Source: JADJYF01 sp965278995 (lineage in GTDB: Bacteria > Pseudomonadota > Gammaproteobacteria > Ga0077536). Taken from it: 64,000 bases of DNA. Of the stretch, positions 52,161-60,952 are shown piece by piece; the first letter of the stretch is position 1, and every line of letters begins with the position of its first letter. A model generated the notes under the pieces. It worked only from the letters and a program-made list of their open reading frames with translations, was not told the origin of the DNA and made no database searches. The stretch is from NCBI GenBank assembly GCA_965278995.1, contig OZ257136.1, positions 2,046,001 to 2,110,000 of the forward strand, read 5' to 3'. A program made the translations under genes and the position numbers.

Positions 52161-53414
52161 TCACCCTGCCTTGGGGCCAACCGCGGAGAACGGCCGTCCA
52201 TGATCGAGCGCCGAACAGAGCCCGGTATAAACCGCTCGCAGGCGTTCTCGGTCCGGTCGTGGACCACCTGCCGTCAGCAGTCGCGTGGCTAGCGTTCCGC
52301 GCTGCGTCAGTTCCTCCAGCAGCAGCGCCGTCTGGCTATCGGGTATCGGCCTGGCTCGTGCCAGCAGTGCCTGCCAGGCCTGCGCTCCGGTCACGGGTAT
52401 CGCTGGCAGTCCTAGCGCAGCAAGCACCCCGGCGTCTTCGACTCGGACCGCTTCGCCGTCCCGCACTGCACGCACGAACAGATCCGCCAGGACCGCTGTA
52501 TCGACAACAGCCTGGACCGCCAGCGGCCCGCCGCGTTCTTCGTAGAGATCCTGAACTACGGCGCAAACGGCCATCGCCACGGCGAGATCGGCCGCCGGAC
52601 CTTCCTGCGCATCGAGTACCCGGATCTCGATCGCGCCGCGCTCGAAGCGCGCGATCGCGCCTCGGGAATTCAGCCACTCGCCGCGCAGCACGCCGTCGGT
52701 ATCGAGCGGCGCTATGGCGGTATACATCGGTTCGAGGATCCGCGCGTGGTATTCGTCGATGCTGCCGACGTAGTCCGGGATGACGCGGCCGGTGATTTCC
52801 GGTACGCGCCGCTGATTCAGACGATAGACTTCGAGGCGGGTGTCGAGGAATCCGCTCGTCACGCCGTCACTATAGGGCGAGGCCGCAGCCAGCGCGGGCA
52901 ACAGCGGCAGTAACGTGCGGATGGCGGTATGCAGGCGCACGAATTCGGCATCGTTGGCGAACGGCAGATTGATGTGCATGCTCTGCAGATTGGCCCAGCC
53001 GTGACCGCGGCAATCGAAGATGCGGTCATAAGCAGCATAGATCTCGTTCTGTTCGTGTGGCCAGAGTCGCTGTTCCGTCAGCGGGTTCATCCATGGATGC
53101 ATGGGCCCCGGCATGATGCGTGCGTCATACACGGTCAACAGCTCATCGATGCGCCGCAGATCTGACGAAAACGCGCGAGCTAGTCCGTGCAGTGTCGGCG
53201 ACGGTCCGTTGGTCTTGAGTTCGATGACGTGCAGGCTCAGTTCGTTCGACCAGGCTAGCGGCCCGTTCGCAAAATCGGCGGTTGGCTCTCCAGCAGCGTC
53301 TTCCAGTAGACGATCGGCGATTGCACGTACATCGAGCGTGTTGCGATCGACAATCGCGTATTCGATTTCGATGCCATAGGCGCTGAACGCCGCCAGCGGG
53401 CGTACGTTGCTCAT
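52161..53414 (-). CDS. Glutamate-cysteine-ligase family (GCS2) protein
   Basis: GCS2-type carboxylate-amine ligase of 417 residues. The GCS2 signature GIEIEYAIVDRNTLD is near the N-terminus (about 14-28). Later motifs are ELKTNGPSPTLHG (about 65-77), MPGPMHPWMNP (about 101-111), GHGWANLQSMHINLPFAND (about 136-154) and GAIEIRVLDAQEGPAADLAV (about 260). Family members join glutamate or another acid to an amine. The substrate here is not known. The ATG overlaps the ATP-grasp gene stop by 4 bases; it is the last gene of the cassette. Confidence 0.87.
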   Translation of the reverse strand: MSNVRPLAAFSAYGIEIEYAIVDRNTLDVRAIADRLLEDAAGEPTADFANGPLAWSNELSLHVIELKTNGPSPTLHGLARAFSSDLRRIDELLTVYDARIMPGPMHPWMNPLTEQRLWPHEQNEIYAAYDRIFDCRGHGWANLQSMHINLPFANDAEFVRLHTAIRTLLPLLPALAAASPYSDGVTSGFLDTRLEVYRLNQRRVPEITGRVIPDYVGSIDEYHARILEPMYTAIAPLDTDGVLRGEWLNSRGAIARFERGAIEIRVLDAQEGPAADLAVAMAVCAVVQDLYEERGGPLAVQAVVDTAVLADLFVRAVRDGEAVRVEDAGVLAALGLPAIPVTGAQAWQALLARARPIPDSQTALLLEELTQRGTLATRLLTAGGPRPDRERLRAVYTGLCSALDHGRPFSAVGPKAG

Positions 53415-54889
53415 GCGGTTTCGAATTCGAGCCGCTTGCGGGCGATGATGCGACGGAGCAGAAAGCCCATGATTTCGCGATACAGGGCGTCTTTCAGAAT
53501 TTTGTCCTCGGCGCCCGAGTCAATATTGGGATTGTCATTGACTTCGATAACAACGGCGCGTCGGCCAATCCGCTTGAGATCGACGCCATACAGACCGTCG
53601 CCGATGAGCGTTGCAGCGCGGACCGCAGCTTTGACGATATCAGCTGGCGCTTCGCCGACAGTCAGCGTATCGACAGCACCCTCGGCCGAGGTTCGCCCGG
53701 CCGCATCGCGCTGAATGACCTGCCAGTGACTTTTCGCCATGTGATAGCGACAGACATAGAGCGGGCGACCATCGAGTACACCGACCCGCCAGTCGAAATC
53801 GGTTGGCAGAAATTCCTGTGCGACGACGAGATCCGAGCCATCAAAGAAACGTTCCAGTGCGCGGTGCAGTTCTTCGGCATCGTTGACTTTGATCACGCCG
53901 GCCGAAAATGAACTGTCGGGGGCTTTCAGGACACACGGGAAACCGGTCACCTCTTCGACTTTGTGCGCGTTACCGCGATGGACAATGAGGGTCTTTGGAA
54001 TGGCGACTTCGTATCGTTCGAGGAGTTCGGCCAGATAAACCTTGTTGGTACAGCGGATGATCGAGCGTGGGTCATCGATAACGACCAGCCCGGCCGCTTC
54101 TGCCCGGCTCGCCATACGAAAGGTGTGATGATTGACCGCGGTCGTCTCGCGTATGAACAGGGCGTCGAATTCGGCCAGCCGCCCGGCATCGTCGCGACCG
54201 ATGAATTCCACTGCCAGTCCGACGGCATCGGCGGCACGTTCGAAACGCCGCAAAGCTCTGGCATCAGAAGGCGGCGATTCCTCTTTCGGATCAACCAGGA
54301 TCGCGACATCGAAACGCGGTGTTGCGCGGCGCTTTCGCGACAACCGTCCGCGTGCGAAATGCCCGGCCGCAGCCTCGGCAACAAAGGCATGATGGGTGTC
54401 GGGAATTTCGTTAGGGCCGATCAGATTCACCGAGCGAAGTTCCCAGCGCTTGCCACTCCGTTCGAATCGCGCGCGAAGGAAAGGTGCCGGAAAGAGATTG
54501 AAAAGGGCCTGCGCCATCGCATCATACCGACCGGCGATATTGCGACCGAAATAGATGCTCAATTCGTAGCTGCGCGAGCGTAGCGGCCGCAATAGCGTCT
54601 GGATGCGTTCGTCGAGATCTTCCGACAGTGTGCGAACCACACTGCGCGAACGCAGATCCTGAATCGTGCCGATGCTCGGCAGCGGGCGATGCCCGCGTGC
54701 CTCGGCCAGCAACGACACGTAATAACCCGCGGTTTGATAGCGGTACGACCGACAGAGATTGAACACTTTGGCGCCGCGCATGCCGCTGTAGCTGCTGTCA
54801 GTGAGATAGTCACCGGCGGAAATGGTCTGCACGCCGGGAATGGTCAGATCCCAGCGGCGTGGATTGTCGACGACGAACAGCACGGTCAT
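53411..54889 (-). CDS. RimK-type ATP-grasp ligase with N-terminal RLAN domain
   Basis: Ligase of 492 residues with two parts. The N-terminal RLAN domain (about 1-150) holds GVQTISAGDYLTDSSYSGMR and KVFNLCRSYRYQTAGYYVSLL. The RimK-like ATP-grasp domain (about 270-490) shows LLERYEVAIPKTLI, VLKAPDSSFSAGVIKV, QEFLPTDFDWRVGVLDGRP, GLYGVDLKRIG and EVNDNPNIDSG; the last two carry the Mg-ATP ligands. It forms amide bonds from a carboxylate and an amine. ATGA overlap with the C39-like peptidase upstream and a 4-base overlap with GCS2 downstream. Confidence 0.9.
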   Translation of the reverse strand: MTVLFVVDNPRRWDLTIPGVQTISAGDYLTDSSYSGMRGAKVFNLCRSYRYQTAGYYVSLLAEARGHRPLPSIGTIQDLRSRSVVRTLSEDLDERIQTLLRPLRSRSYELSIYFGRNIAGRYDAMAQALFNLFPAPFLRARFERSGKRWELRSVNLIGPNEIPDTHHAFVAEAAAGHFARGRLSRKRRATPRFDVAILVDPKEESPPSDARALRRFERAADAVGLAVEFIGRDDAGRLAEFDALFIRETTAVNHHTFRMASRAEAAGLVVIDDPRSIIRCTNKVYLAELLERYEVAIPKTLIVHRGNAHKVEEVTGFPCVLKAPDSSFSAGVIKVNDAEELHRALERFFDGSDLVVAQEFLPTDFDWRVGVLDGRPLYVCRYHMAKSHWQVIQRDAAGRTSAEGAVDTLTVGEAPADIVKAAVRAATLIGDGLYGVDLKRIGRRAVVIEVNDNPNIDSGAEDKILKDALYREIMGFLLRRIIARKRLEFETA

Positions 54890-55596
54890 GTACGTGGCTC
54901 CAACACCAGCAGGCTCGCATCGTAGGTCATCACGCCGAGCAGGATGGCACCGATGACGCGGTCGATGTGAATGGAATAGAACTGTCCTTCCGCCAGCGGA
55001 TTCGACAGATACGGGTCAGCGATAACAACGGTTTTGTCGGCCCGGTTGTAGCCGCTCAGCACGACGAAATGCCCGGCTGGCTCGCCGTGGATGTCGTCGG
55101 GTTCATCCAGCGGACCCGAGGTGCGCGCATGGCGATACAGGTAGGTCACGTTGAGCCCGGCGATCACTGGAGCTCCGGCACGCAGCATGTTCCGCAATTG
55201 TGCGCGCGTCAGATCGACGAAACGCAACTCGCCACCCAGAGCCAGAAAATCGCAGTAGCCGGCGCACGCAAAATCGAACTTTGCATCGCGTTTGCCCTTC
55301 GCGCGCTGGCGCAGCCGTTCGGCGATATCGATGTCGTTGCTGGCGAACCACGTCGGATCGAACAGGTGCAGATTGAAAGTATAGATGGTTGCAGCAAAGC
55401 CGCGCCGCAGCGCGTCGCAGGCGAGATTCACTTCGAGTGTACCGCCGGTCGCGAGCGGTGTGACCGAGGCGATGACCTCGTCAAGCCGAACGTCATAGCC
55501 ATGAAAGCGATAGACTGCATGCAGGCAGGTCGGCCCGCAGGTGATGTCATCAGGCTGGGCCTCGATGCGGACCGGCAATTCGAGGACATCACGCAA
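54886..55596 (-). CDS. C39-like (papain-fold) peptidase
   Basis: Cysteine-peptidase-fold protein of 236 residues without a signal peptide. The N-terminal catalytic region IEAQPDDITCGPTCLHAVYR holds the oxyanion Gln14 and nucleophile Cys20. The His is in GHFVVLSGYN (about 175), and an Asp in VIADPYLSN (about 190) completes the triad. TTG start at 55596 is supported by AGGAG six bases upstream; no in-frame ATG lies near. First gene of the C39-RLAN/ATP-grasp-GCS2 cassette. In related loci the papain-like peptidase is usually fused to an acetyltransferase; here it stands alone. Confidence 0.85.
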   Translation of the reverse strand: MRDVLELPVRIEAQPDDITCGPTCLHAVYRFHGYDVRLDEVIASVTPLATGGTLEVNLACDALRRGFAATIYTFNLHLFDPTWFASNDIDIAERLRQRAKGKRDAKFDFACAGYCDFLALGGELRFVDLTRAQLRNMLRAGAPVIAGLNVTYLYRHARTSGPLDEPDDIHGEPAGHFVVLSGYNRADKTVVIADPYLSNPLAEGQFYSIHIDRVIGAILLGVMTYDASLLVLEPRT

Positions 55597-55663
55597 ATGC
55601 AGCTCCTGCCGTCACTGGCCACACGCGACGAGTAGGGAGCGCCACCTTTGCGCAGCGTGCGCT

Positions 55664-55691
55664 TTGAGGACCGCCCGAATTCATGTTTAAT
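55664..55691 (+). promoter_or_regulatory. Candidate sigma-70 promoter for the LLM/ADC-like/ThDP operon
   Basis: TTGAGG (55664-55669) and TTTAAT (55686-55691) are 16 bases apart and match the consensus at four and five of six positions. The start of transcription would be near 55698, about 120 bases before the LLM gene. The gap 55597-55819 shows no other feature that I can name. Confidence 0.35.
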
Positions 55692-55819
55692 GCAATCACT
55701 CAGTGCCATGATAACGGGTCGTTGCCCCGGACTGTAGCCGGCGCTGCTGCCTGGCGGTCATTACGGCACCATCGGCACTAGCAATACGGGCACCGCGCGG
55801 CCCATGCGGGAGTCAAGCC

Positions 55820-56926
55820 ATGAAATTCGGATTGTTCTACGAACTGTCGACGCCACGTCCGTTCACCACGGAAAACCAGCGCATGGTGATCGAGAATGCC
55901 ATTGAACAGACCGTGCTGGCCGAGGAACTCGGTTTTTCCAGTGTGTGGTGCGTCGAGCATCATTTCCTCGAGGAATATAGTCACTCGAGCTGCCCAGACA
56001 TGTTCCTCACAGCTATCGCGCGCGAAACCAACCGTATCCGGCTGGGTTTCGGCATCGGCACCTGTGTGCCGGCCATGCATTCGCCGATACGCTGGGCCGA
56101 GAAAGCCGCTTTTCTCGACATGCTCTCCAACGGTCGCGTCGAATTCGGAACCGGACGGTCCTCGACCTGGAACGAACTCGGTGGATTCAACGCCAATGTC
56201 GATGACACCAAGCGCAGTTGGGACGAATACTGCCGCGTGATCCCGAAAATGTGGACCGAAGAGCGATTCTCCTACGACGGCACGTATTTCAGCATGCCGG
56301 AACGTTGCGTCCTGCCCAAACCGGTGCAGGTGCCGCACCCGCCGATGTGGGTCGCGGTCACTGCGCCAGGCACGGAATTCGATGCCGCCGATCGCGGCAT
56401 GGGTGCGCTGATCCTCAGTATTTCCGACGTCGAGCGGAATGTGCCACGCATCAAGGAATACCGCGAACGCATCAAGCGATGCCGTCCGGTAGGTTCATTC
56501 GTCAACGATCAGATTGCGATTGCAAACTGGTTGTACTGCCACGAAAACAACGATTTCGCGCGCCGGCGCGGCGATGAACTCGTCGAGACTTTCGGCTACA
56601 TGGCCGGGCAGACCGTGGAAGTCTCTGAAGCGTATCCGGCCAACAATTACACTGCTCTCGGTCTGCTCGGCTCGCTGCGCCCCGATCCCGGCGCACCTGG
56701 CGAGGCCAGGAAGCCGCCGGCGAGCGGATTGTGCTTCGGCGACCCCGGCGCAATCATCGACACTGTTGGACGCTGGCAGGCAGCGGGTGCCGATCACCTG
56801 ATTTTCATGGTCCAGGCACGTGAACATCTGCCGCAGAAAGACGTTCTCGACAGCCTCCGCCTGTTTGCTGCGGAAGTCATGCCGCATTTCAACGTCGGTA
56901 CGCGCAAAGTGGCGGTCGGTGCATGA
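55820..56926 (+). CDS. LLM-class flavin-dependent oxidoreductase
   Basis: Luciferase-like flavin oxidoreductase of 368 residues: N-terminal FGLFYELSTPRPFTTENQ, the barrel motif SVWCVEHHFLEEYSHSSCPD and RIRLGFGIGTCVPAMHSP, then GRVEFGTGRSSTWNELGGFN. It uses reduced FMN, F420-like flavin or another flavin to monooxygenate or reduce a substrate. Coupled by ATGA to an ADC-like gene and then a ThDP decarboxylase, suggesting successive steps of one degradative route. Confidence 0.9.
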   Translation: MKFGLFYELSTPRPFTTENQRMVIENAIEQTVLAEELGFSSVWCVEHHFLEEYSHSSCPDMFLTAIARETNRIRLGFGIGTCVPAMHSPIRWAEKAAFLDMLSNGRVEFGTGRSSTWNELGGFNANVDDTKRSWDEYCRVIPKMWTEERFSYDGTYFSMPERCVLPKPVQVPHPPMWVAVTAPGTEFDAADRGMGALILSISDVERNVPRIKEYRERIKRCRPVGSFVNDQIAIANWLYCHENNDFARRRGDELVETFGYMAGQTVEVSEAYPANNYTALGLLGSLRPDPGAPGEARKPPASGLCFGDPGAIIDTVGRWQAAGADHLIFMVQAREHLPQKDVLDSLRLFAAEVMPHFNVGTRKVAVGA

Positions 56927-57687
56927 GCGCGCCCGAACTGCTTTACGGCCATCGCGACAGCGCCACTGTGGCGCTTGCGGCAACTGCTCTCGACCTCACC
57001 ACCAGCGATACCGTCGTCCTGCCCGACGCCGAAATTTTCTACAGCCTGTTCGAGCTGCCAATGCACGTTGCACTCGAGCGTCTGCCACGCAGCCTGCATC
57101 CAAGCATTCCTGCGGTGATGGGCGTGACGTTCATACGCGCCAAGGATGGTCCACTCGGCCCGTTCATCTTGGCGTATCTCGGCGTCGCCTGCCGTACCGG
57201 CATCAAACCGCGACATTTCATCACCGGTGCTTTCTGCGACAACGTCGAAGCGGCCGATTTTTTTGCACGGCGTTACGGCTTCGCGATACAGATGGCGGAA
57301 GTCCAGTATCACGAGACCTACGACCGCGTGCGCGGGCATATCGGCCTGAACGGTCGCTCGCTGCTGGACCTCGTCATCGCTCAGTGTATTCCGCTGGTCG
57401 GCGCTGGCGCGACCATCAAATATTCGCCGCCGCTCAATGCAGTATCGGTCGGCGGCAAACCGGCCCTGGTCCAGTTCGAGGCGGCTTACGACTATAAGCG
57501 GGTACTGCGTGGCCGACCGCAAACGCTGCAATACGATGCCGCCGGCCTCGGCGACAGCGCCGTTGCGCCGACGCAGCCGATAGCCGGTAGTCATGCAATC
57601 GTTGACTTGCATCTCATGCCGGTGCGCTTCCAGGCCCATCTCGACGTTCCCGCTGAAACCGGCGGCGCGACCAAGGTTCCACGTTGA
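56923..57687 (+). CDS. Acetoacetate-decarboxylase-like protein lacking the Schiff-base lysine
   Basis: Protein of 254 residues that I align by eye with the acetoacetate decarboxylase fold: GPFILAYLGVACRTGIKPRH, ITGAFCDNVEAADFF, ARRYGFAIQMAEVQYHE. Where active decarboxylases have the Schiff-base lysine after YGFP, this protein reads YGFAIQMA, so the key Lys seems absent. It may be an inactive binding homologue, or a member of a related group such as hydratase-like ADC-fold enzymes. Coupled to both neighbours by 4-base overlaps. Identification is moderate. Confidence 0.6.
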   Translation: MSAPELLYGHRDSATVALAATALDLTTSDTVVLPDAEIFYSLFELPMHVALERLPRSLHPSIPAVMGVTFIRAKDGPLGPFILAYLGVACRTGIKPRHFITGAFCDNVEAADFFARRYGFAIQMAEVQYHETYDRVRGHIGLNGRSLLDLVIAQCIPLVGAGATIKYSPPLNAVSVGGKPALVQFEAAYDYKRVLRGRPQTLQYDAAGLGDSAVAPTQPIAGSHAIVDLHLMPVRFQAHLDVPAETGGATKVPR

Positions 57688-59354
57688 GTACGACCATGCC
57701 GGCCGAAACCGTATCGGCGCAGCCGCTCACGATCGCCGATCTGCTCATCGCGGAACTCGCGAAACGCAACGTCGCGCATATCTTCGGTATCCCGGGTGAT
57801 TACGCGCTTGGCCTGTTTCACGCGATCGAGGAATCTTCGATTGCGCTGATCAATACCTGCGACGAACAGGGCGCGGGATTCGCCGCCGACGCTTACGCGC
57901 GGGTTCGCGGACTCGGAGCGGTCGCCGTGACGTATGGCGTCGGCGGGCTCAAACTCGTCAATTCAACCGCACAGGCCTATGCCGAGCGTTCGCCGGTTGT
58001 CGTCATCAGCGGCGCACCGGGCGTGAGCGAGGTTGCCGGCGACGCCCTGCTCCACCACCGCGTGCGCGATTTCGGCACGCAGATGCGCGTGTTTCGCGAA
58101 GTAACGGTAGCCCAGGCCGTACTCGACGATCCGGAAACCGCAGCGCGCGAGATTGAGCGCGTACTCGCCGCTGCCGCCCGCCATAAACGACCGGTCTACA
58201 TCGAACTGCCGCGCGACTGCGCACTGCTGCCGGTGGAACCCGATGAGGCCCGCAAACCGCCGGCAGCGCCGCGTGCATTCGATCCGGCGACCTTGGATGA
58301 GGCGCTCGCCGAAGCACTCGCCATGCTGAATACGGCGAGCCAGCCGGTGATACTCGCCGGTGTCGAAATTCATCGCTATGGTCTGCAGGACCGCCTGATC
58401 CAGCTCGTCGGCAAATCCGGCATCCGCTTCGCGACGACCATCATGGGTAAATCTGTCGTGAACGAAGAGCTGCCCGGTTTCGTCGGCGTCTACGCTGGAA
58501 GTCTGTCCAACGAAGCGACTCGCGCGGCTGTTGAAACCAGCGACTGTGTGCTCAACCTCGGCGCCATGCTGACCGATTTGGATACCGGAATTTTCACCGC
58601 CAGCCTCGACCCTGCTCGGATGATCGCCGCTGGCGCGGAGGGTCTCAGCATTCGGCGTCATCACTATCACGGCATCGATCTGGCGAGCTTCATGACCGCG
58701 CTGTGCGGCGCCCGCTACACCCAGCGTGGCACGCTGCCGCCAAGCTGCCATGCCGGCGCCAACACATTTACTGCACGCAACGACGACGCCCTCACCATCG
58801 AACGTGTGTTCGAATGCCTGGATGCCATGTTGTCAGAGGACATCGCCGTCATCGCCGACCCTGGCGATGCGCTGTTCGGCGCCATCGATCTCACCATCCA
58901 TTCGCGGACCGAGTTCATCGCCTGCGCCTATTACGCGTCGCTCGGTTTCGCCGTGCCGGCCAGTATCGCAGTCCAGCTCGCCGAGCCCGGCTGGCGGCCG
59001 CTGGTACTGGTTGGCGACGGGGCATTCCAGATGACCGGTCTCGAACTGACGACGTCGGCGCGCTACGGGCTGACGCCCATCGTTGTGGTGCTCGACAATC
59101 AGGGCTATGGCACTGAGCGGCCGATGCTCGATGGGCGCTTTAATGATGTCCATCCGTGGGCGGTGGCCGAAATCCCGCGCCTGATTGGCAGCGGCCGCGG
59201 CTACACCGCGCGCACCGAGGGGGACTTCGTCAGCGCACTCGCCTCGGCCCTGGCCGATACCACCACCCTGGCCATCCTGCACGTCCATATCGCCCAACAC
59301 GACATCTCGCCGGCACTGGCCCGGCTGACCAGCAATCTGCGCAAACGGGTCTGA
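57684..59354 (+). CDS. Thiamine-diphosphate 2-oxoacid decarboxylase (pyruvate/indolepyruvate type)
   Basis: ThDP enzyme of 556 residues. The first domain has IFGIPGDYALGLFHAIEESS and NTCDEQGAGFAADAYAR with the activating Glu (about 51). The LLHHRVRDF stretch (about 114) carries the paired histidines characteristic of pyruvate and indolepyruvate decarboxylases. The ThDP-binding motif GDGAFQMTGLELTTSARYGL (about 445) is followed by VVLDNQGYGTE. It decarboxylates a 2-oxoacid to an aldehyde. TTG start at 57684 overlaps the upstream stop as TTGA, with AAGG seven bases before; an ATG at 57696 is an alternative. Confidence 0.88.
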   Translation: MSTTMPAETVSAQPLTIADLLIAELAKRNVAHIFGIPGDYALGLFHAIEESSIALINTCDEQGAGFAADAYARVRGLGAVAVTYGVGGLKLVNSTAQAYAERSPVVVISGAPGVSEVAGDALLHHRVRDFGTQMRVFREVTVAQAVLDDPETAAREIERVLAAAARHKRPVYIELPRDCALLPVEPDEARKPPAAPRAFDPATLDEALAEALAMLNTASQPVILAGVEIHRYGLQDRLIQLVGKSGIRFATTIMGKSVVNEELPGFVGVYAGSLSNEATRAAVETSDCVLNLGAMLTDLDTGIFTASLDPARMIAAGAEGLSIRRHHYHGIDLASFMTALCGARYTQRGTLPPSCHAGANTFTARNDDALTIERVFECLDAMLSEDIAVIADPGDALFGAIDLTIHSRTEFIACAYYASLGFAVPASIAVQLAEPGWRPLVLVGDGAFQMTGLELTTSARYGLTPIVVVLDNQGYGTERPMLDGRFNDVHPWAVAEIPRLIGSGRGYTARTEGDFVSALASALADTTTLAILHVHIAQHDISPALARLTSNLRKRV

Positions 59355-59475
59355 ACGAAGGACCAGGACCCTGAGTGCGGCCGTCGCCGCGCTCAACCCC
59401 ACCCCTCGACCTGCCGCTATCAGGATCCGACGGCACCGGCGTGCCGTTCCGTACCCTGCTGGAGGAGGACCACCC

Positions 59476-60438
59476 ATGAGCACGCAAGAAACGCAGTACC
59501 GCCTGATCACCCGCAGCGACATGGACGGCCTCGTCTGTGCCGTACTCTTGAAGGAACTCGGGATGCTCGGCGAGATTGTTTTTCATCATCCGAAAGACGT
59601 GCAGGACGGCAAGGTTGCCGTCACCGAGCGGGATATCCTGACCAATCTCCCCTATGTTCCCGGTTGTGGACTGTGCTTCGACCATCACGCCAGCGAGGCG
59701 CTGCGCAACGACGGCAAGCCGACACCCGGTTACATCCTGCAACCGGAAGCCAAATCGGCAGCTCGAGTGGTCTACGATTATTTCGGCGGCAAGGCGAAAT
59801 TTCCACGCATCAGCAACGCGATGATGGAAGCCGTCGACAAAGCCGACTCGGCTGGATTCAGTCGTGATGACGTGCTGCATCCCGAGGGTTGGGAACTGCT
59901 CTCGTTTCTCATGGACGCTCGGACCGGCCTCGGCCGCTTCCGCGACTTCAAGATATCCAATTACCAGCTGATGATGATGTTGATCGATTGCTGCCGCGAT
60001 CTGACCATCGATCAGATCCTGGCTCTGCCCGATGTGCATGAACGCGTCGAATTGTTTTTTGCCCAGCACGAGCTGTTTCGCGATCAGATCCAGCGCATCG
60101 CCGAAGTTCACGGCAACCTCGTTGTTCTCGACTTGCGCGACGAAGACCCGATATATGCCGGCAATCGATTCATGGTCTACGCCATGTTCCCGGACTGCGA
60201 TCTGTCGATGCACGTCATGTGGGGCCGCGAAAAAATGAACACCGTATACACCGTCGGAAAATCCATCTTCGGTGCACGCAGTACGGTTGAAATCGGTGAA
60301 ATGATGCTCGAATTCGGTGGCGGCGGTCATCATGCTGCCGGGACCTGCCAGGGGCCGAACGAGTCTGCCGAAGACCTGAAACAGACGCTCATCGCACGTC
60401 TGAGTTCTGCATCCGGTGACGAAGCAGTCGCTGCGTGA
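59476..60438 (+). CDS. DHH-family phosphoesterase
   Basis: DHH/DHHA1 phosphoesterase of 320 residues. Metal motifs: RSDMDGLVCAVLLK (about 13-26), FHHPKDVQDG, CFDHHASE (DHH, about 68-75) and the C-terminal GGGGHHAAGTC (about 283-293) of the DHHA1 domain. It could hydrolyse cyclic dinucleotides, oligonucleotides or polyphosphate; the sequence does not decide. Shine-Dalgarno GGAGGA precedes the ATG. The 121-base gap before it contains an imperfect inverted repeat (59372-59395). Confidence 0.88.
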   Translation: MSTQETQYRLITRSDMDGLVCAVLLKELGMLGEIVFHHPKDVQDGKVAVTERDILTNLPYVPGCGLCFDHHASEALRNDGKPTPGYILQPEAKSAARVVYDYFGGKAKFPRISNAMMEAVDKADSAGFSRDDVLHPEGWELLSFLMDARTGLGRFRDFKISNYQLMMMLIDCCRDLTIDQILALPDVHERVELFFAQHELFRDQIQRIAEVHGNLVVLDLRDEDPIYAGNRFMVYAMFPDCDLSMHVMWGREKMNTVYTVGKSIFGARSTVEIGEMMLEFGGGGHHAAGTCQGPNESAEDLKQTLIARLSSASGDEAVAA

Positions 60439-60611
60439 CTTTCGAGACAACCACGACTGCATAATCCTTACGGTTGATGCGGGCGAGCTCCGCATCCCGA
60501 CGCTCCGATCAGCAGTCGGTGGCGCGGCGCTGGTCTATACTCCGTCGGACGACACCGCGACGCGCCGCATGGCACGCCGGGTCATCAACCTTGTCCAACA
60601 GGAGTATCAGC

Positions 60612-60926
60612 ATGGATCACCCGCAATCTATCCGCGTCGTGCTAATCGCCATCCTCACCGTCGCCGCGCACGGTACACTGGCAGACGCAGCCCCGGAACA
60701 CTCGATGACAGGCTGCCTCGCCGCCGCCGCAGGCGCATTCCGGTTGACCGATCTCGGCTTGCCTGACGGTCCAGCTGCCGTCGAGATCGCATCAACGAGC
60801 GTTGATCTCACACCGCACATCGGTCACAAGATTGAAATCACCGGTAGTACGGTCAGCGGTGCCGACACGGCCGCTCACACGATGAAGGTAACCGCCATGA
60901 AGCATCTTGCCGCAGCCTGCCCATGA
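60612..60926 (+). CDS. Small exported protein of the OB-like DUF5818 type
   Basis: Protein of 104 residues with a signal peptide (IRVVLIAILTVAAHGTLADA). The mature part reads SMTGCLAAAAGAFRLTDLGL, then VDLTPHIGHKIEITGSTVSG and MKVTAMKHLA, a pattern seen in small periplasmic OB-like proteins of unknown function. Cys in MTGCL and a second Cys three residues from the end could pair. Start at 60612 with AGGAG upstream. The GST gene begins 26 bases later. Confidence 0.72.
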   Translation: MDHPQSIRVVLIAILTVAAHGTLADAAPEHSMTGCLAAAAGAFRLTDLGLPDGPAAVEIASTSVDLTPHIGHKIEITGSTVSGADTAAHTMKVTAMKHLAAACP

Positions 60927-60952
60927 AGTATCGGCATTTTTGAGGAGCTGGT

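Noticed and set aside
59372..59395. Inverted repeat as terminator of the ThDP operon
   Set aside because: The 10-base arms have one mismatch and no T-run follows.
59230..60495. Minus-strand open frame of 421 codons
   Set aside because: Antisense to the DHH phosphoesterase and the end of the ThDP gene.
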